A stretch of 64,000 nucleotides of DNA from Bacteroidota bacterium (GTDB taxonomy: Bacteria; Bacteroidota; Ignavibacteria; Kryptoniales; JAKASW01): assembly GCA_023381615.1 (NCBI GenBank), contig JAMCQL010000066.1, positions 1 through 64,000 on the forward strand, in the 5' to 3' direction. A program made the translations under genes and the position numbers. Under the pieces are notes generated by a model, which saw only the letters and a program-made list of their open reading frames with translations, had not been told where the DNA came from and did no database searches. Below are positions 27,727 to 37,411 of this stretch, in pieces (positions within the stretch are counted from its first letter, which is position 1; each line of letters opens with the position of its first letter).

Positions 27727-28371
27727 ATGACAGAGAAGTTGAACCGCAGCACGTCAGATTCGTCTATTGAATCGAAGTTAAATGATAGACGAATTAAGGA
27801 AAATGAACTCATCGACCGCGCACTTGAGCGGGATGAATCTGCCTATTCGGAGATTATCAGACTTTACAAAGGGAAAGTTGCTGCAACAGTCTATTCGATC
27901 CTCGGGAGAGATTACGTCGAGGAGATTTCGCACGAAGCATTTATCAGAGCTTTCAATTCTATCAGGAATTACAGGAGGGATTCATCATTCTATACTTACT
28001 TGATACGAATTACAGTAAACCTCTGCCGGGACGAGATAAGACGAAAGCAAATCAAACGCATCTTCAACTTTACCGAGGTCTTCAACAAAAGCGACGACAA
28101 TGATGCACAAGAACAAATACAAACCGGAACGTCGAGCGATCCCATTAACATCTACGACGCCGGAGAGACGATAAACATTGTGAGAGAAGAAATGCAAAAT
28201 CTTCCTTCCATCCTGCGGGTCGCGGTAACGCTTCGCGAGATTGACGAGTTGAGTTACAACGAAATTGCGAAACTTCTGAACATAAGCGTCGGAACTGCCA
28301 AGACGCGAGTATTTCGCGCAAGGCAGATCCTGCGCGACAAATTAACCGAAAGGCTGAGCTATGGAAAATAG
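27727..28371 (+). CDS. ECF-type RNA polymerase sigma factor
   Basis: Protein of 214 residues. Region 2 (ERDESAYSEIIRLYKGKVAATVYSIL to FIRAFNSIRNYRRDSSFYTYLIRI) and region 4 (LPSILRVAVTLREIDELSYNEIAKLLNISVGTAKTRVFRARQIL) are complete. ATG 27727 or 27700 may start it; neither has a ribosome site, and a longer frame would overlap the divergent ABC gene. The stop overlaps the anti-sigma gene by 11 bases. It probably controls its own operon, including the RND pump. Confidence 0.88.
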   Translation: MTEKLNRSTSDSSIESKLNDRRIKENELIDRALERDESAYSEIIRLYKGKVAATVYSILGRDYVEEISHEAFIRAFNSIRNYRRDSSFYTYLIRITVNLCRDEIRRKQIKRIFNFTEVFNKSDDNDAQEQIQTGTSSDPINIYDAGETINIVREEMQNLPSILRVAVTLREIDELSYNEIAKLLNISVGTAKTRVFRARQILRDKLTERLSYGK

Positions 28372-28810
28372 TTGCCATTATTCAGTTTACGTCGATAGTT
28401 TCGTTCACGGAGAACTCGAAGAATCCCGACCTTGTCGGGACTTTGAGAATCATCTTGCAACCTGCAATGAATGCAAGGAAGAAATCAAAGCTGTGAGTCA
28501 AGTGAAAGAGGCGCTGATCAATTCATATTCGATGCAGCTCGATGAGACATTTAATTATCATGTATTGAACACGCTGCGCAAAGGGAAGCATTTTGAAGAA
28601 AGAAAAGAAATACGAATTGCGGTAGAAGACATAATTATTAGTTTTGCGACACTTCTTGCAGTCGTCCTCCTTGGAATTCAATTGTTCCATAATCCAAAGG
28701 TGAGTTCCGTAGAAATGGCGGGCAGACTAACCAATATCGAAAAGAGCTCTCTGGAACAATCCAGCCTTTCAAAAGACCAGGTACTTGAACTTGTCCTAAG
28801 GAGCAAATAA
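28361..28810 (+). CDS. Zinc-finger anti-sigma factor
   Basis: Protein of 149 residues: an N-terminal zinc-binding anti-sigma domain with HLATCNEC (His31, Cys35, Cys38) and one membrane helix (DIIISFATLLAVVLLGIQLF, about 89-108), then a short periplasmic tail. It overlaps the sigma gene, as usual for such pairs. A palindrome at 28424-28440 inside the frame adds SRPCRD (22-27) just before the zinc motif. Confidence 0.85.
   Translation: MENSCHYSVYVDSFVHGELEESRPCRDFENHLATCNECKEEIKAVSQVKEALINSYSMQLDETFNYHVLNTLRKGKHFEERKEIRIAVEDIIISFATLLAVVLLGIQLFHNPKVSSVEMAGRLTNIEKSSLEQSSLSKDQVLELVLRSK
28424..28440. repeat. Palindromic repeat inside the anti-sigma gene
   Basis: tcccgac-ctt-gtcggga, a perfect dyad within codons for residues 22-27, same family as 23645-23662. 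Confidence 0.65.
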
Positions 28811-29170
28811 GTGGTTACAAGAAGAACTCTCTGGATCTCGATCATTGTTTCAATGATTGTTGGCGGAATTGTGGGTTATGCGATAGACCGCAATCAATTT
28901 CAGCACGATGATTCGCATTCCGGCAAGACAAGGTTTATAAACTTTATGACCAAGGAACTCGATTTGACGACGACACAGCAGAGACAGCTTGATTCAATAG
29001 TGAATGTCGTACATCCTAAGTTTCAATCGATCAGAAGCAGATTTAATGCTGAAATGCAAAAACAAGTTGATTCAACTCGGCAAATGATAAAGATCATTCT
29101 CACGCCTGACCAACAAAAGAAGCTTCAGGTGTTGAACAACAAAATGAAAAGTGGAACAGACAACAAATAG
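28811..29170 (+). CDS. Spy/CpxP-like periplasmic protein, GTG start
   Basis: Protein of 119 residues with an N-terminal membrane anchor (LWISIIVSMIVGGIVGYAI) and a helical rest: FMTKELDLTTTQQRQLDSIV and ILTPDQQKKLQVLNNKM resemble the LTxxQ repeats of Spy, CpxP and heavy-metal sensors. The GTG at 28811 directly follows the anti-sigma stop. Between an anti-sigma gene and an efflux pump it may sense or buffer envelope stress. Confidence 0.75.
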   Translation: MVTRRTLWISIIVSMIVGGIVGYAIDRNQFQHDDSHSGKTRFINFMTKELDLTTTQQRQLDSIVNVVHPKFQSIRSRFNAEMQKQVDSTRQMIKIILTPDQQKKLQVLNNKMKSGTDNK

Positions 29171-29178
29171 GACAATAA

Positions 29179-30291
29179 ATGAGCAGAAATAGGAAACGAG
29201 CTTATATCATTGCAGCAGGAATCGTAATACTCTTCGGATTGCTCACGTACCTGAGACTGAAGGCGAATGCGAAAGAGGCAGCGGCGGTCCAAGTTATTCC
29301 CTCAGTCAAAGTGGAAACAGCACAACGCGGTACAATTGAAAAAACTCTATCCTTCACAGGCGACATCGCTGCCATCCAACAAGCAAGCATATTCTCAAAA
29401 GTCGGCGGCAACCTTGAGCAGGAATACACCAACATCGGATCTTTCGTTCATGAAGGTCAATTGCTCGCATTAGTGGATACGACGATTTATTCGCAGAATG
29501 CGCGCCAGGCAAAAGCCTCGTTCATGCAAGCAGAAGCAACACTCTTTAACGCAAAGATGAATTACGAACGAAATAAAAGTCTTATGGAACAAAACCTGAT
29601 TGCAAAACAGGAACTCGATAATTCCGAAACGGCTTACAGAGTCGCGGTCGCCCAGCATGAAGCTGCCGGAGCCAGTTATAGAAACGCCTTGACACAATTG
29701 GGTTATTGTAAAGTGATTGCACCATTCACCGGCTATATCACTCGCCGCTTTCTTGATCCCGGCGCTTACGCCACTGCTTCATCAAACGTTTCCGGCTCTA
29801 CCCTCTTTACATTGATGGACATCGGCAAAGTGAAGACTATCGTAAATGTCCTTGAAAAACAAATACCGCTTTTAGGAAAAATTAAAGAAGCCGACATAAA
29901 GGTGGACGCGTATCCTAATCAGGTATTCAAAGGAAGAATAAGCAGAATCAGCGAACAGCTTGACCTTTCAACCAGAACGATGCCAATCGAAGTTGATGTA
30001 GACAATCCGTCTAATTTGTTAAAACCGGGAATGTTTGCGACGGTCAGTCTAATTCTGGAGAAGAAAGACAACGCACTGATACTTCCAGCGCAGGTCGTTT
30101 TGCACGACAATTTGGGCGACTATGTCTATACTCTTTCCAATGACAGTATTGTCCACAAGACTTACGTAAAAGTCGGAATAGCACAAGACAACGTTGACGA
30201 AATTGTGTCCGGAATTTCCGCTTCAGATAAGATCGTTTTCGTGGGACAAGATCTAGTCAAGGACGGACAAAAAGTAAAGGTATCGGGATAA
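29179..30291 (+). CDS. RND efflux periplasmic adaptor (membrane fusion protein)
   Basis: Protein of 370 residues: N-terminal membrane helix, lipoyl-like halves (VGGNLEQEYTNIGSFVHEGQLLALVD), a helical hairpin (about 100-160), beta-barrel (YRNALTQLGYCKVIAPFTGYITRRFLDPG) and membrane-proximal domain. It links the inner-membrane RND pump directly downstream to an outer-membrane channel. No TolC-like gene is present in the window. Confidence 0.9.
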   Translation: MSRNRKRAYIIAAGIVILFGLLTYLRLKANAKEAAAVQVIPSVKVETAQRGTIEKTLSFTGDIAAIQQASIFSKVGGNLEQEYTNIGSFVHEGQLLALVDTTIYSQNARQAKASFMQAEATLFNAKMNYERNKSLMEQNLIAKQELDNSETAYRVAVAQHEAAGASYRNALTQLGYCKVIAPFTGYITRRFLDPGAYATASSNVSGSTLFTLMDIGKVKTIVNVLEKQIPLLGKIKEADIKVDAYPNQVFKGRISRISEQLDLSTRTMPIEVDVDNPSNLLKPGMFATVSLILEKKDNALILPAQVVLHDNLGDYVYTLSNDSIVHKTYVKVGIAQDNVDEIVSGISASDKIVFVGQDLVKDGQKVKVSG

Positions 30292-30295
30292 ATCT

Positions 30296-33200
30296 ATGTG
30301 GTTAACAAGGCTCGCTCTCAAATATCCCATTTCAACATTGATGGCATCACTCGCAGTCTTCGTGCTGGGATTAGTTTCATTTCTTCAGCTTCCAATCGAT
30401 ATGCTGCCAAGTATCCAGATACCCGTCATATCTGTAATTACTTTCTACAACGGCGCAGCGCCGAGCGATATGGAACAGTCGGTAACCGTTCCGCTTGAAC
30501 GCGCCGTCAGCAGCACGAATGACATCAACTATGTCCAATCGCGGACACGAGAAGGAGTCTCTCAGATTTTCGTTTACTTCAACTGGAACGCAAACACCGA
30601 TGTGGGTTTGATTAACGTGGTCCAGCAGGTGAATCGAGTTATGAACCTGCTGCCTACCGGCGTTTCGCAGCCAATCGTTCTCCGTTTTGATCTTTCAAAT
30701 ATCCCGGTTTGTACCGTTGTGCTAAGCAGCAATATGGACCAGCGCGACCTTTACGATCTTGCCTACAACGTAATCGAACCTCAGCTTGAACATTTGCCGG
30801 GCGTCGCGTCGGCGGGAGTTGCCGGCGGAAAAATCCGCGAAATTAATGTTACTCTAGATCGGAACAAAATCGAAGCGCTCAACTTGCCACTCTCGGCAGT
30901 AACCAGCGCGGTCGCGCAATCCAACTTGATCATTCCGTCGGGTGATTTGAAGACCGGTGTTTTCGATTATTCGCTGAAGACTCAAAGCCAGTTTAATGTT
31001 GTCCCGCCCATGGAAAATATCGTGGTGAAGGTAATCAACGGAGTACCGATTCGAATAAAAGATATTGGCAAGGTGGAGGATTCATATCAAGAGCAGACCG
31101 AAATAATGAGAGTTAACGGCCAACACGGAGTCGTTCTGCGCGTTCAAAAATCCCCTAGTGCAAACACAGTCAGTGTAGTCAACGAAGTTGTCAAAGCACT
31201 TCCAAAACTGAAAGGCATTCCTCCATCAGTGAAGGCTTCCCTCGCCTTTGACCAGAGCACTTACATCCGTGCCTCAATAAGCGGTTTGGAACAGGAAGCT
31301 GCGATGGGAGCTTTACTGGCAACGATTGTGATTCTCCTCTTTTTGCGAAATTTCACAAGCGCTGTTGTGATTTTCGTTGCCATTCCCTTGTCGATACTTG
31401 TCACTTTTGTTTTCTTCAGGTTCAGCAACACAACCTTGAACATCATGACCCTTGGAGGATTAGCGCTTGGTGTCGGTCGTTTAGTTGATGACTCCATTGT
31501 AGAGCTTGAAAACATAACGCGACATTTCAATATATCGAAAGAAAACGGTGTCAGCCGGCTGCAAGCAACTCTCGACGCGGCTCTGGAAGTGGCGGGACCA
31601 ATTTTTATCTCGACTCTGACAACGGTAATCGTTTTCCTGCCGGTAATATTTATGACAGGACTGGCAAAGCTCCTCTTTCTTCCTTTGGTCTTAACGATAG
31701 CAGTTTCTCTCTTTGCATCATTCTTCGTGTCGAGAACTGTTACCCCGCTTTTGTGTTACAGAATTCTGAAACCCGAAGAGGAAGCTGATCCCAACTCGAC
31801 AAAATTCATCGATAAGCTGAAATTAAGTTCCAAGAACTTCTTTGATGGTGTAGATGAAACATATCAGCGAGCCATTGGGTTTGCTTTGAGGCACAGAAAA
31901 GAAATCATCTTTGGAATTTTTGGATTCGCGATTGTGTCTTTTTTCTTATTTAAGTTCGTCGGAACAGAATTCTTTCCCAGTACAGACGAAAGTCAATTTA
32001 GCGTAACCGTAAAACTTCCTGTCGGGACACGACTTCAGGAAACCGAAAAATATGTCACAGGAGTCGAGAAACTTATTAAACAGTATGTCCCGGAGACGAA
32101 AACAATAATTTCAGACATCGGAGTTCCATCCCAAAGAAGCGGCAACCTCTTCAGCCAGAATGCGGGAAGCTATGCTGCAAACATTCAGGTGCAGCTCGTA
32201 CAGCCGACACATAGAAAAAGATCAGAAACAGAAATTATCAACGATCTCAGACCTAAGCTCATGTCTCTTCCAGGCGCAAGGACATTTTTGGCGCCCGGCG
32301 GCTTTCTGCACTTCCTTTTGAATTTTGGCGCAGCGGCGCCGATCGACGTCGAGATACTGGGATACAACATTACTGAGTCGAATCATCTTGCCCGCGAAGT
32401 TTATGACATGGTGCGATCAGTGCCGGGCGCAACCGATGTCCAGATAAGCAGAGATCCGAATTCGCCGGAACTTCGGGTCGTTGTTGACAGAGAAAAAGCT
32501 GGCGCACTTGGAGTCAATGTGTCAGACGTGGCGAATACCGTTGCAACTGCAATCGACGGTTCGGTGGCTTCACTTTACACTGACCCAAAAACCGGAAACA
32601 ATTATAACATCCTTGTCCGTCTGAATGAAAAAGACCGAAACAGAATTGAAGATATACGGCAGTTGACAGTCAATAGTTCTCAGGGAACCCTCGTTAGACT
32701 TGGGAATATTGCAAGCGTAGAAATGGGCACGACTCCTGTTGAAATTGACAGAAAATATCAGCAGAGGATTGTGGACGTAACCGCTAACGTGTCCGGCAGA
32801 GCCCTGGGCAGCATTTCAAACGACATTCAAACAAAGCTTGACCAGCTGAATGTGCCGAGCGGCTTTCAGGTGGTTCAAAGCGGAAACATTGAGCAGCAAT
32901 CAAGCACATTCAAGGCTCTTCTGCTCGCTTTGGTGCTCGCCATCATTCTCGTTTACATGGTGATGGCATCTCAATTTCAATCCCTTGTCGACCCGTTCAT
33001 CATCATGTTCACGGTACCGCTCGGTATTGTAGGCGTCGTCTGGGCATTGTTCCTCACGAACACGACACTTTCGGTTACGTCCTTCGAAGGAATAATCGTC
33101 ATGGTAGGTATCGTTGTGTCGAACGGAATACTTCTGATCGACTACATCAACCGCTTGAGGAAAACCGGAATTGAACTCCACGAAGCAGTCATGCTAGGCG

Positions 33201-33442
33201 GAAGGACGCGACTTCGCCCGATCCTGATGACATCTCTCGCAACCATAATGGGACTAATTCCCATGGCATTAGGCATCGGCGGAGACAATTCTCAGGCTCC
33301 CCTTGCGATTGCAGTTATCGGCGGACTCACGGCATCGACATTCCTGACACTGATCTTCGTGCCAACTTTATACACGATCTTCGAAGAAAGGTTCAAGAGA
33401 AGTATTTCGACAACAGAAGAAAGTCATTCAGAAACAGCGTAG
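30296..33442 (+). CDS. RND family efflux transporter, AcrB/MdtB type
   Basis: Protein of 1048 residues with twelve membrane helices in the AcrB arrangement. It starts WLTRLALKYPISTLMASLAVFVLGL and contains GVGRLVDDSIVELENI, with the two acidic residues of TM4, and the C-terminal set GGRTRLRPILMTSLATIMGLIPMALGIG. It uses the proton gradient to expel drugs or other toxic molecules. Gene order sigma, anti-sigma, Spy-like, adaptor, pump suggests stress-induced expression. Substrate unknown. Confidence 0.92.
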   Translation: MWLTRLALKYPISTLMASLAVFVLGLVSFLQLPIDMLPSIQIPVISVITFYNGAAPSDMEQSVTVPLERAVSSTNDINYVQSRTREGVSQIFVYFNWNANTDVGLINVVQQVNRVMNLLPTGVSQPIVLRFDLSNIPVCTVVLSSNMDQRDLYDLAYNVIEPQLEHLPGVASAGVAGGKIREINVTLDRNKIEALNLPLSAVTSAVAQSNLIIPSGDLKTGVFDYSLKTQSQFNVVPPMENIVVKVINGVPIRIKDIGKVEDSYQEQTEIMRVNGQHGVVLRVQKSPSANTVSVVNEVVKALPKLKGIPPSVKASLAFDQSTYIRASISGLEQEAAMGALLATIVILLFLRNFTSAVVIFVAIPLSILVTFVFFRFSNTTLNIMTLGGLALGVGRLVDDSIVELENITRHFNISKENGVSRLQATLDAALEVAGPIFISTLTTVIVFLPVIFMTGLAKLLFLPLVLTIAVSLFASFFVSRTVTPLLCYRILKPEEEADPNSTKFIDKLKLSSKNFFDGVDETYQRAIGFALRHRKEIIFGIFGFAIVSFFLFKFVGTEFFPSTDESQFSVTVKLPVGTRLQETEKYVTGVEKLIKQYVPETKTIISDIGVPSQRSGNLFSQNAGSYAANIQVQLVQPTHRKRSETEIINDLRPKLMSLPGARTFLAPGGFLHFLLNFGAAAPIDVEILGYNITESNHLAREVYDMVRSVPGATDVQISRDPNSPELRVVVDREKAGALGVNVSDVANTVATAIDGSVASLYTDPKTGNNYNILVRLNEKDRNRIEDIRQLTVNSSQGTLVRLGNIASVEMGTTPVEIDRKYQQRIVDVTANVSGRALGSISNDIQTKLDQLNVPSGFQVVQSGNIEQQSSTFKALLLALVLAIILVYMVMASQFQSLVDPFIIMFTVPLGIVGVVWALFLTNTTLSVTSFEGIIVMVGIVVSNGILLIDYINRLRKTGIELHEAVMLGGRTRLRPILMTSLATIMGLIPMALGIGGDNSQAPLAIAVIGGLTASTFLTLIFVPTLYTIFEERFKRSISTTEESHSETA

Positions 33443-33904
33443 TCTCTATATTGAATCTTCCCTTTATGACTGTGGCCGTCCAAAAAGTAGATGTTACCTG
33501 TCTCCGCGAGCCCCGCATGTTGCGGGGTAAACTCCGCGAAGCAATCCGTATGTTTGTTTCGCTAAATGGAAGGGATTGCTTCGTCACTTCGTTCTTCGCA
33601 ACGACGATTTTTTTCTTTTTGGACAAGCTCAGTTTTTTGTCTACACACGTTCAAGAAGTTCTCTATGCAGCTTCGCCTTTCGGTAAGTGCATTCTTTTCT
33701 AAATTGATTTTTCAACTCCTACTGGCTAAAATAAATGACAATCGTCTAGAGACGTGGCCGAAAAGTCCCATGAAAAGCTGTTACACGGAGTTCCACGGAG
33801 GATGCACAGAGAGAGCCACGGAGAAAAAACATCGGTGAAGAAGGCCGGCGAAACTGTTTTCTTCCACGACGAACAATTCCTATCAAAATAATTAGGAGAA
33901 ACTC
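33443..33904. repeat. Gene-free region rich in repeats
   Basis: No gene is supported. It holds ccccgcatgttgcggggt (33512-33529 region), a stretch ending gattgcttcgtcacttcg of a type common between genes of many bacteria, the 24-base repeat shared with 16568-16591 (here 33747-33770), and acacggag/ccacggag-type runs (33780-33830). It lies between the RND pump and kbl and must contain the kbl promoter. Confidence 0.6.
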
Positions 33905-35098
33905 ATGTACGGGAAATTTCAAGAACACCTGAGCAAAGGAATAAAGTCTATTCGCGAAAGCGGACTTTACAAAGAGGAACGTATTATCGCTTCCCCGCAA
34001 GGCGCCATGATAAAGCTTACCAATGGGAAGGAAGTGCTGAACTTCTGCGCAAATAATTATCTCGGACTTTCGAGTCACCCGAAAGTCGTCGAAGCCGCCA
34101 AGCGCGGACTTGATGAGCGCGGATACGGAATGTCTTCCGTCAGGTTCATTTGCGGGACGCAGGATATACATAAAGAACTCGAACAAAAGATTTCACACTT
34201 CCTGCGAACCGAAGACACTATTTTGTACGTTGCGTGTTTCGACGCGAATGGCGGAATCTTCGAGCCGCTTTTGGGCGAAGAAGATGCGATAATCTCGGAC
34301 GAACTCAACCACGCAAGCATTATCGACGGGATACGCGGCAGCAAAGCAGCAAGGTTTAGATACAAACACGCAGACATGACAGACCTTGAGGATAAGCTGA
34401 AAGAATCAGCCAACGCGCGTTTCAAAATGATAGCAACAGACGGCGTCTTCTCAATGGATGGGGACATAGCCAAGCTTGACGCTATCTGTGACCTTGCTGA
34501 AAAATATGGCGCGCTCGTGATGGTTGACGATTCACACGCCACAGGTTTCGTCGGCAAAACAGGCAGAGGAAGTATCGAGCTGAAAAATGTGATGGGACGC
34601 GTGGATTTAGTTACCAGCACCCTGGGCAAGGCGGCAGGAGGCGCTGCAGGCGGGTTCACTAGCGGAAGGAAAGAGATCATAGAATTTTTGAGGCAGAGAT
34701 CGAGGCCTTATTTGTTTTCCAACACACTGCCGCCGCCGATAGTTAATGCTGCGATAGCCGTCTTTGACCTTCTTGAGTCGACGACAGAATTGCGGGACAA
34801 ACTCGAGCGCAACACAAAGTATTTTCGTTCCGAGATGACGAAGCGCGGATTCGAAATAAGACCCGGCGAGCACCCGATCGTTCCGATAATGCTGTACGAT
34901 GCAAAATTAGCAACGGACTTCGCCAATGGTTTGCTCAACGAAGGGATTTATGTAATAGGCTTTTCCTTCCCCGTCGTTCCAAAAGGACAGGCAAGAATTA
35001 GAGTGCAAATCTCAGCAGCTCATGAAAAGGAGCATCTTGACAAGGCTATAATTGCCTTTGAGAAGATTGGGAGAAGCTTAGGTGTATTAAAGGTTTAA
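33905..35098 (+). CDS. kbl: Glycine C-acetyltransferase (2-amino-3-ketobutyrate CoA ligase)
   Basis: Protein of 397 residues, the normal length. PLP lysine is Lys242 in [43 protein letters not shown] and FSNTLPPP are typical of the alpha-oxoamine synthase family and best match Kbl. It cleaves 2-amino-3-oxobutyrate, made from threonine, to glycine and acetyl-CoA. Threonine dehydrogenase is not adjacent. Ribosome site AGGAG stands before ATG 33905. Confidence 0.92.
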   Translation: MYGKFQEHLSKGIKSIRESGLYKEERIIASPQGAMIKLTNGKEVLNFCANNYLGLSSHPKVVEAAKRGLDERGYGMSSVRFICGTQDIHKELEQKISHFLRTEDTILYVACFDANGGIFEPLLGEEDAIISDELNHASIIDGIRGSKAARFRYKHADMTDLEDKLKESANARFKMIATDGVFSMDGDIAKLDAICDLAEKYGALVMVDDSHATGFVGKTGRGSIELKNVMGRVDLVTSTLGKAAGGAAGGFTSGRKEIIEFLRQRSRPYLFSNTLPPPIVNAAIAVFDLLESTTELRDKLERNTKYFRSEMTKRGFEIRPGEHPIVPIMLYDAKLATDFANGLLNEGIYVIGFSFPVVPKGQARIRVQISAAHEKEHLDKAIIAFEKIGRSLGVLKV

Positions 35099-35229
35099 AG
35101 TCGAGTCTTTAAGAGGTATTACTGCGATAAGAAACACAAAGGAGAGAATAGAATATCCTCGCCGTGCCTCTTAGCCACAGGCTGATGGATGAGCCTCAGG
35201 CTCAAGTGTCTCTTATGTTTTTGTTAGGC

Positions 35230-36117
35230 CTAAATTGAGGCTTCCTCCACTAACTCTCGAAGCGTCCTGAGATTCACGATATCCATCTCGTATCCGTTCT
35301 CTCCCTTTGGTGTTTCAAGAATTTTCGGAATCTTTGAAAATCTATCGTCGTTCATTATAAATCCGAAGGCTCCTTTTCCAATTTCTCCTTTGCCGATGTG
35401 TTCGTGTCTATCGACGTGAGAATTCAGCGGCTTTTTCGCATCGTTTAAATGAACCGCGTGCAATTTTTCAAATCCAATTATTTTATCGAAATCGCTCATC
35501 GTTTTCTCGTAATCGTTGCTTGTTCTTATGTCGTAGCCTGCCGCGAAAATATGGCAGGTGTCAATGCAAACGCCAACTCTTTTCTTGTCCTTGACACCGG
35601 AAATTATTTCGGCAATTTCCTCAAAGCTGCTTCCAACTGTCGTTCCCTGTCCGGCCGTCGTTTCGATTACCGATATTATATCATCCCCCTCTGTTGCCTT
35701 ATGCGCGTAGTTCAATGAATCGGCAACTAACCTGAGCGATTCTTTTCTGCCCAGAATAGTATGAGCGCCCGGATGGAAGATCAAGTGTCTTATCTCCAGA
35801 GCATCGCATCGTTTGATTTCTTTAACAAATGCCTCCCTGGATTTCTCAAGCAGTTTGTCGTTTGCGCCGCAAAGATTAATGAGATAAGAATCGTGAGAGA
35901 CGACAATCTGCACTTTTGATTTATTCCTTCCCTCTCTGTATTTTGCTATGTCTTCAGTTGAAATAACAGGATCATTCCACTGATTGGAATTTTTTGTGAA
36001 GATTTGAATCGCCGTGCAGCCGACGCGCTCCGCTCTTTCGAAAGCGGTGTATAATCCGCCTGCCACGGACATGTGCGCACCGAGAAGTAACTCTTTATTT
36101 GTTGTCGTTTTTTTCAT
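35230..36117 (-). CDS. nfo: Deoxyribonuclease IV (endonuclease IV)
   Basis: Protein of 295 residues. GAHMSVAGGLYTAFERAE, IFHPGAHT, VCIDTCHIFAAGYD and AVHLNDAKKPLNSHVDRHEHIGKGEIG carry the zinc ligands of the AP endonuclease 2 family. It cuts at abasic sites in DNA base-excision repair. It is convergent with kbl and divergent from anmK (29 bases between starts). Confidence 0.95.
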   Translation of the reverse strand: MKKTTTNKELLLGAHMSVAGGLYTAFERAERVGCTAIQIFTKNSNQWNDPVISTEDIAKYREGRNKSKVQIVVSHDSYLINLCGANDKLLEKSREAFVKEIKRCDALEIRHLIFHPGAHTILGRKESLRLVADSLNYAHKATEGDDIISVIETTAGQGTTVGSSFEEIAEIISGVKDKKRVGVCIDTCHIFAAGYDIRTSNDYEKTMSDFDKIIGFEKLHAVHLNDAKKPLNSHVDRHEHIGKGEIGKGAFGFIMNDDRFSKIPKILETPKGENGYEMDIVNLRTLRELVEEASI

Positions 36118-36146
36118 AACGAAATTTAGTCCAATGGGAATTTAAA

Positions 36147-37367
36147 ATGAAGCAGCTTTTGGAATTGAGTCAAAAAGAGAAGAAGTTAGTCGTCGGGCTG
36201 ATGAGCGGCACGAGTGTAGACGGGATTGATGCCGAGCTTGTTGAGATTCAAGGGAATGGTATTAACACAAAAATTCATCAAGTTGATTTTGTAACAGTTC
36301 CCTTCCCCCCGCACTTCAAGGAATTTGTTTTGAGGAACTCCCAGGTCGGCACGAGCGACGTTGCAGATATTACCAGATTGAATTTTCTGATAGCACAACT
36401 CTATACAGACGCTGTAAAAGAGTTATGCAAACATGCGGGAGTAGAGCTTAGCCAAATCGATTTAATCGGTTCACATGGACAGACGATCCATCATTTGCCG
36501 GAAAACATTGAAATGTTTGGCAAGAAGGTCAGTGCAACGCTTCAGATCGGAGACCCGTCCGTCTTAGCCAAACTCACCGAAGTAATCACAATCGGCGACT
36601 TCAGGGTTGGCGACGTTGCGCTTGGCGGACAAGGGGCGCCGCTGGTTCCCTATTTCGATTATTTACTTTTTCGTTCCGACAAAGTATCGCGCGCCCTTTT
36701 GAATATTGGGGGAATCGCAAACATTACTTATTTACCCAAAGGATGCAAAGAAGGCGACGTACTGGCATTCGACACCGGTCCGGGAAACATGCTTGTCGAT
36801 CAACTCATGAAATTACTCTACAACAAAGATTACGATGAGGACGGGGAGACAGCGTTTTCGGGAACAGTACGCGAAGACTTGATGGATTACCTGATGGAAG
36901 ACGGATTTGTAAAAAGTGTTCCACCAAAATCAACAGGCCGGGAGCGTTATGGAAAACCGTACATTGCAGACATTCTTGAAAAATTTAGGAAGTACGACAA
37001 GGAAGACATCATCGCCACTGTCAGTGAATTCACGGCGAAGTCGGTCTATGACAACTATAATCGCTTCCTGTTCACAGGATCTCGCCTCAGCGAGCCTGCT
37101 GCCTCCGGAGGACACAATGGAGGCTTAGACGAGCTGTTCGTCAGCGGCGGTGGCGCGCACAATAGATACATGCTTACTTCACTCCAGCGATATTTTGCGC
37201 CAGCGAAAGTCGGAATAGCAGAGTCTTTGGGGATTTCATCCGATGCAAAGGAAGCCATCTGTTTTGCGGTACTCGCGAATGAGACGGTCTCAGGAAATTC
37301 CGCAAACATACCTCGGGTTACAGGGGCGCAAAGGCCGACGATATTGGGAAAGATTTGCCTGCCGTAA
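36147..37367 (+). CDS. anmK: Anhydro-N-acetylmuramic acid kinase
   Basis: Protein of 406 residues. VVGLMSGTSVDGIDAELVE (ATP site), GSHGQTIHHLPE, IGDFRVGDVALGGQGAPLVPYFD, LNIGGIANITY, AFDTGPGNMLVD and FVSGGGAHNRYM are the family motifs. It opens the anhydro ring and phosphorylates 1,6-anhydroMurNAc to MurNAc-6-phosphate in cell-wall recycling. It fits functionally with the NamZ cluster at the start of the window, though not linked in one operon. Confidence 0.93.
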   Translation: MKQLLELSQKEKKLVVGLMSGTSVDGIDAELVEIQGNGINTKIHQVDFVTVPFPPHFKEFVLRNSQVGTSDVADITRLNFLIAQLYTDAVKELCKHAGVELSQIDLIGSHGQTIHHLPENIEMFGKKVSATLQIGDPSVLAKLTEVITIGDFRVGDVALGGQGAPLVPYFDYLLFRSDKVSRALLNIGGIANITYLPKGCKEGDVLAFDTGPGNMLVDQLMKLLYNKDYDEDGETAFSGTVREDLMDYLMEDGFVKSVPPKSTGRERYGKPYIADILEKFRKYDKEDIIATVSEFTAKSVYDNYNRFLFTGSRLSEPAASGGHNGGLDELFVSGGGAHNRYMLTSLQRYFAPAKVGIAESLGISSDAKEAICFAVLANETVSGNSANIPRVTGAQRPTILGKICLP

Positions 37368-37411
37368 GGAAAGAATTGCTCAGGCACTATTTGCTACTAC
37401 GACAATTGTCG

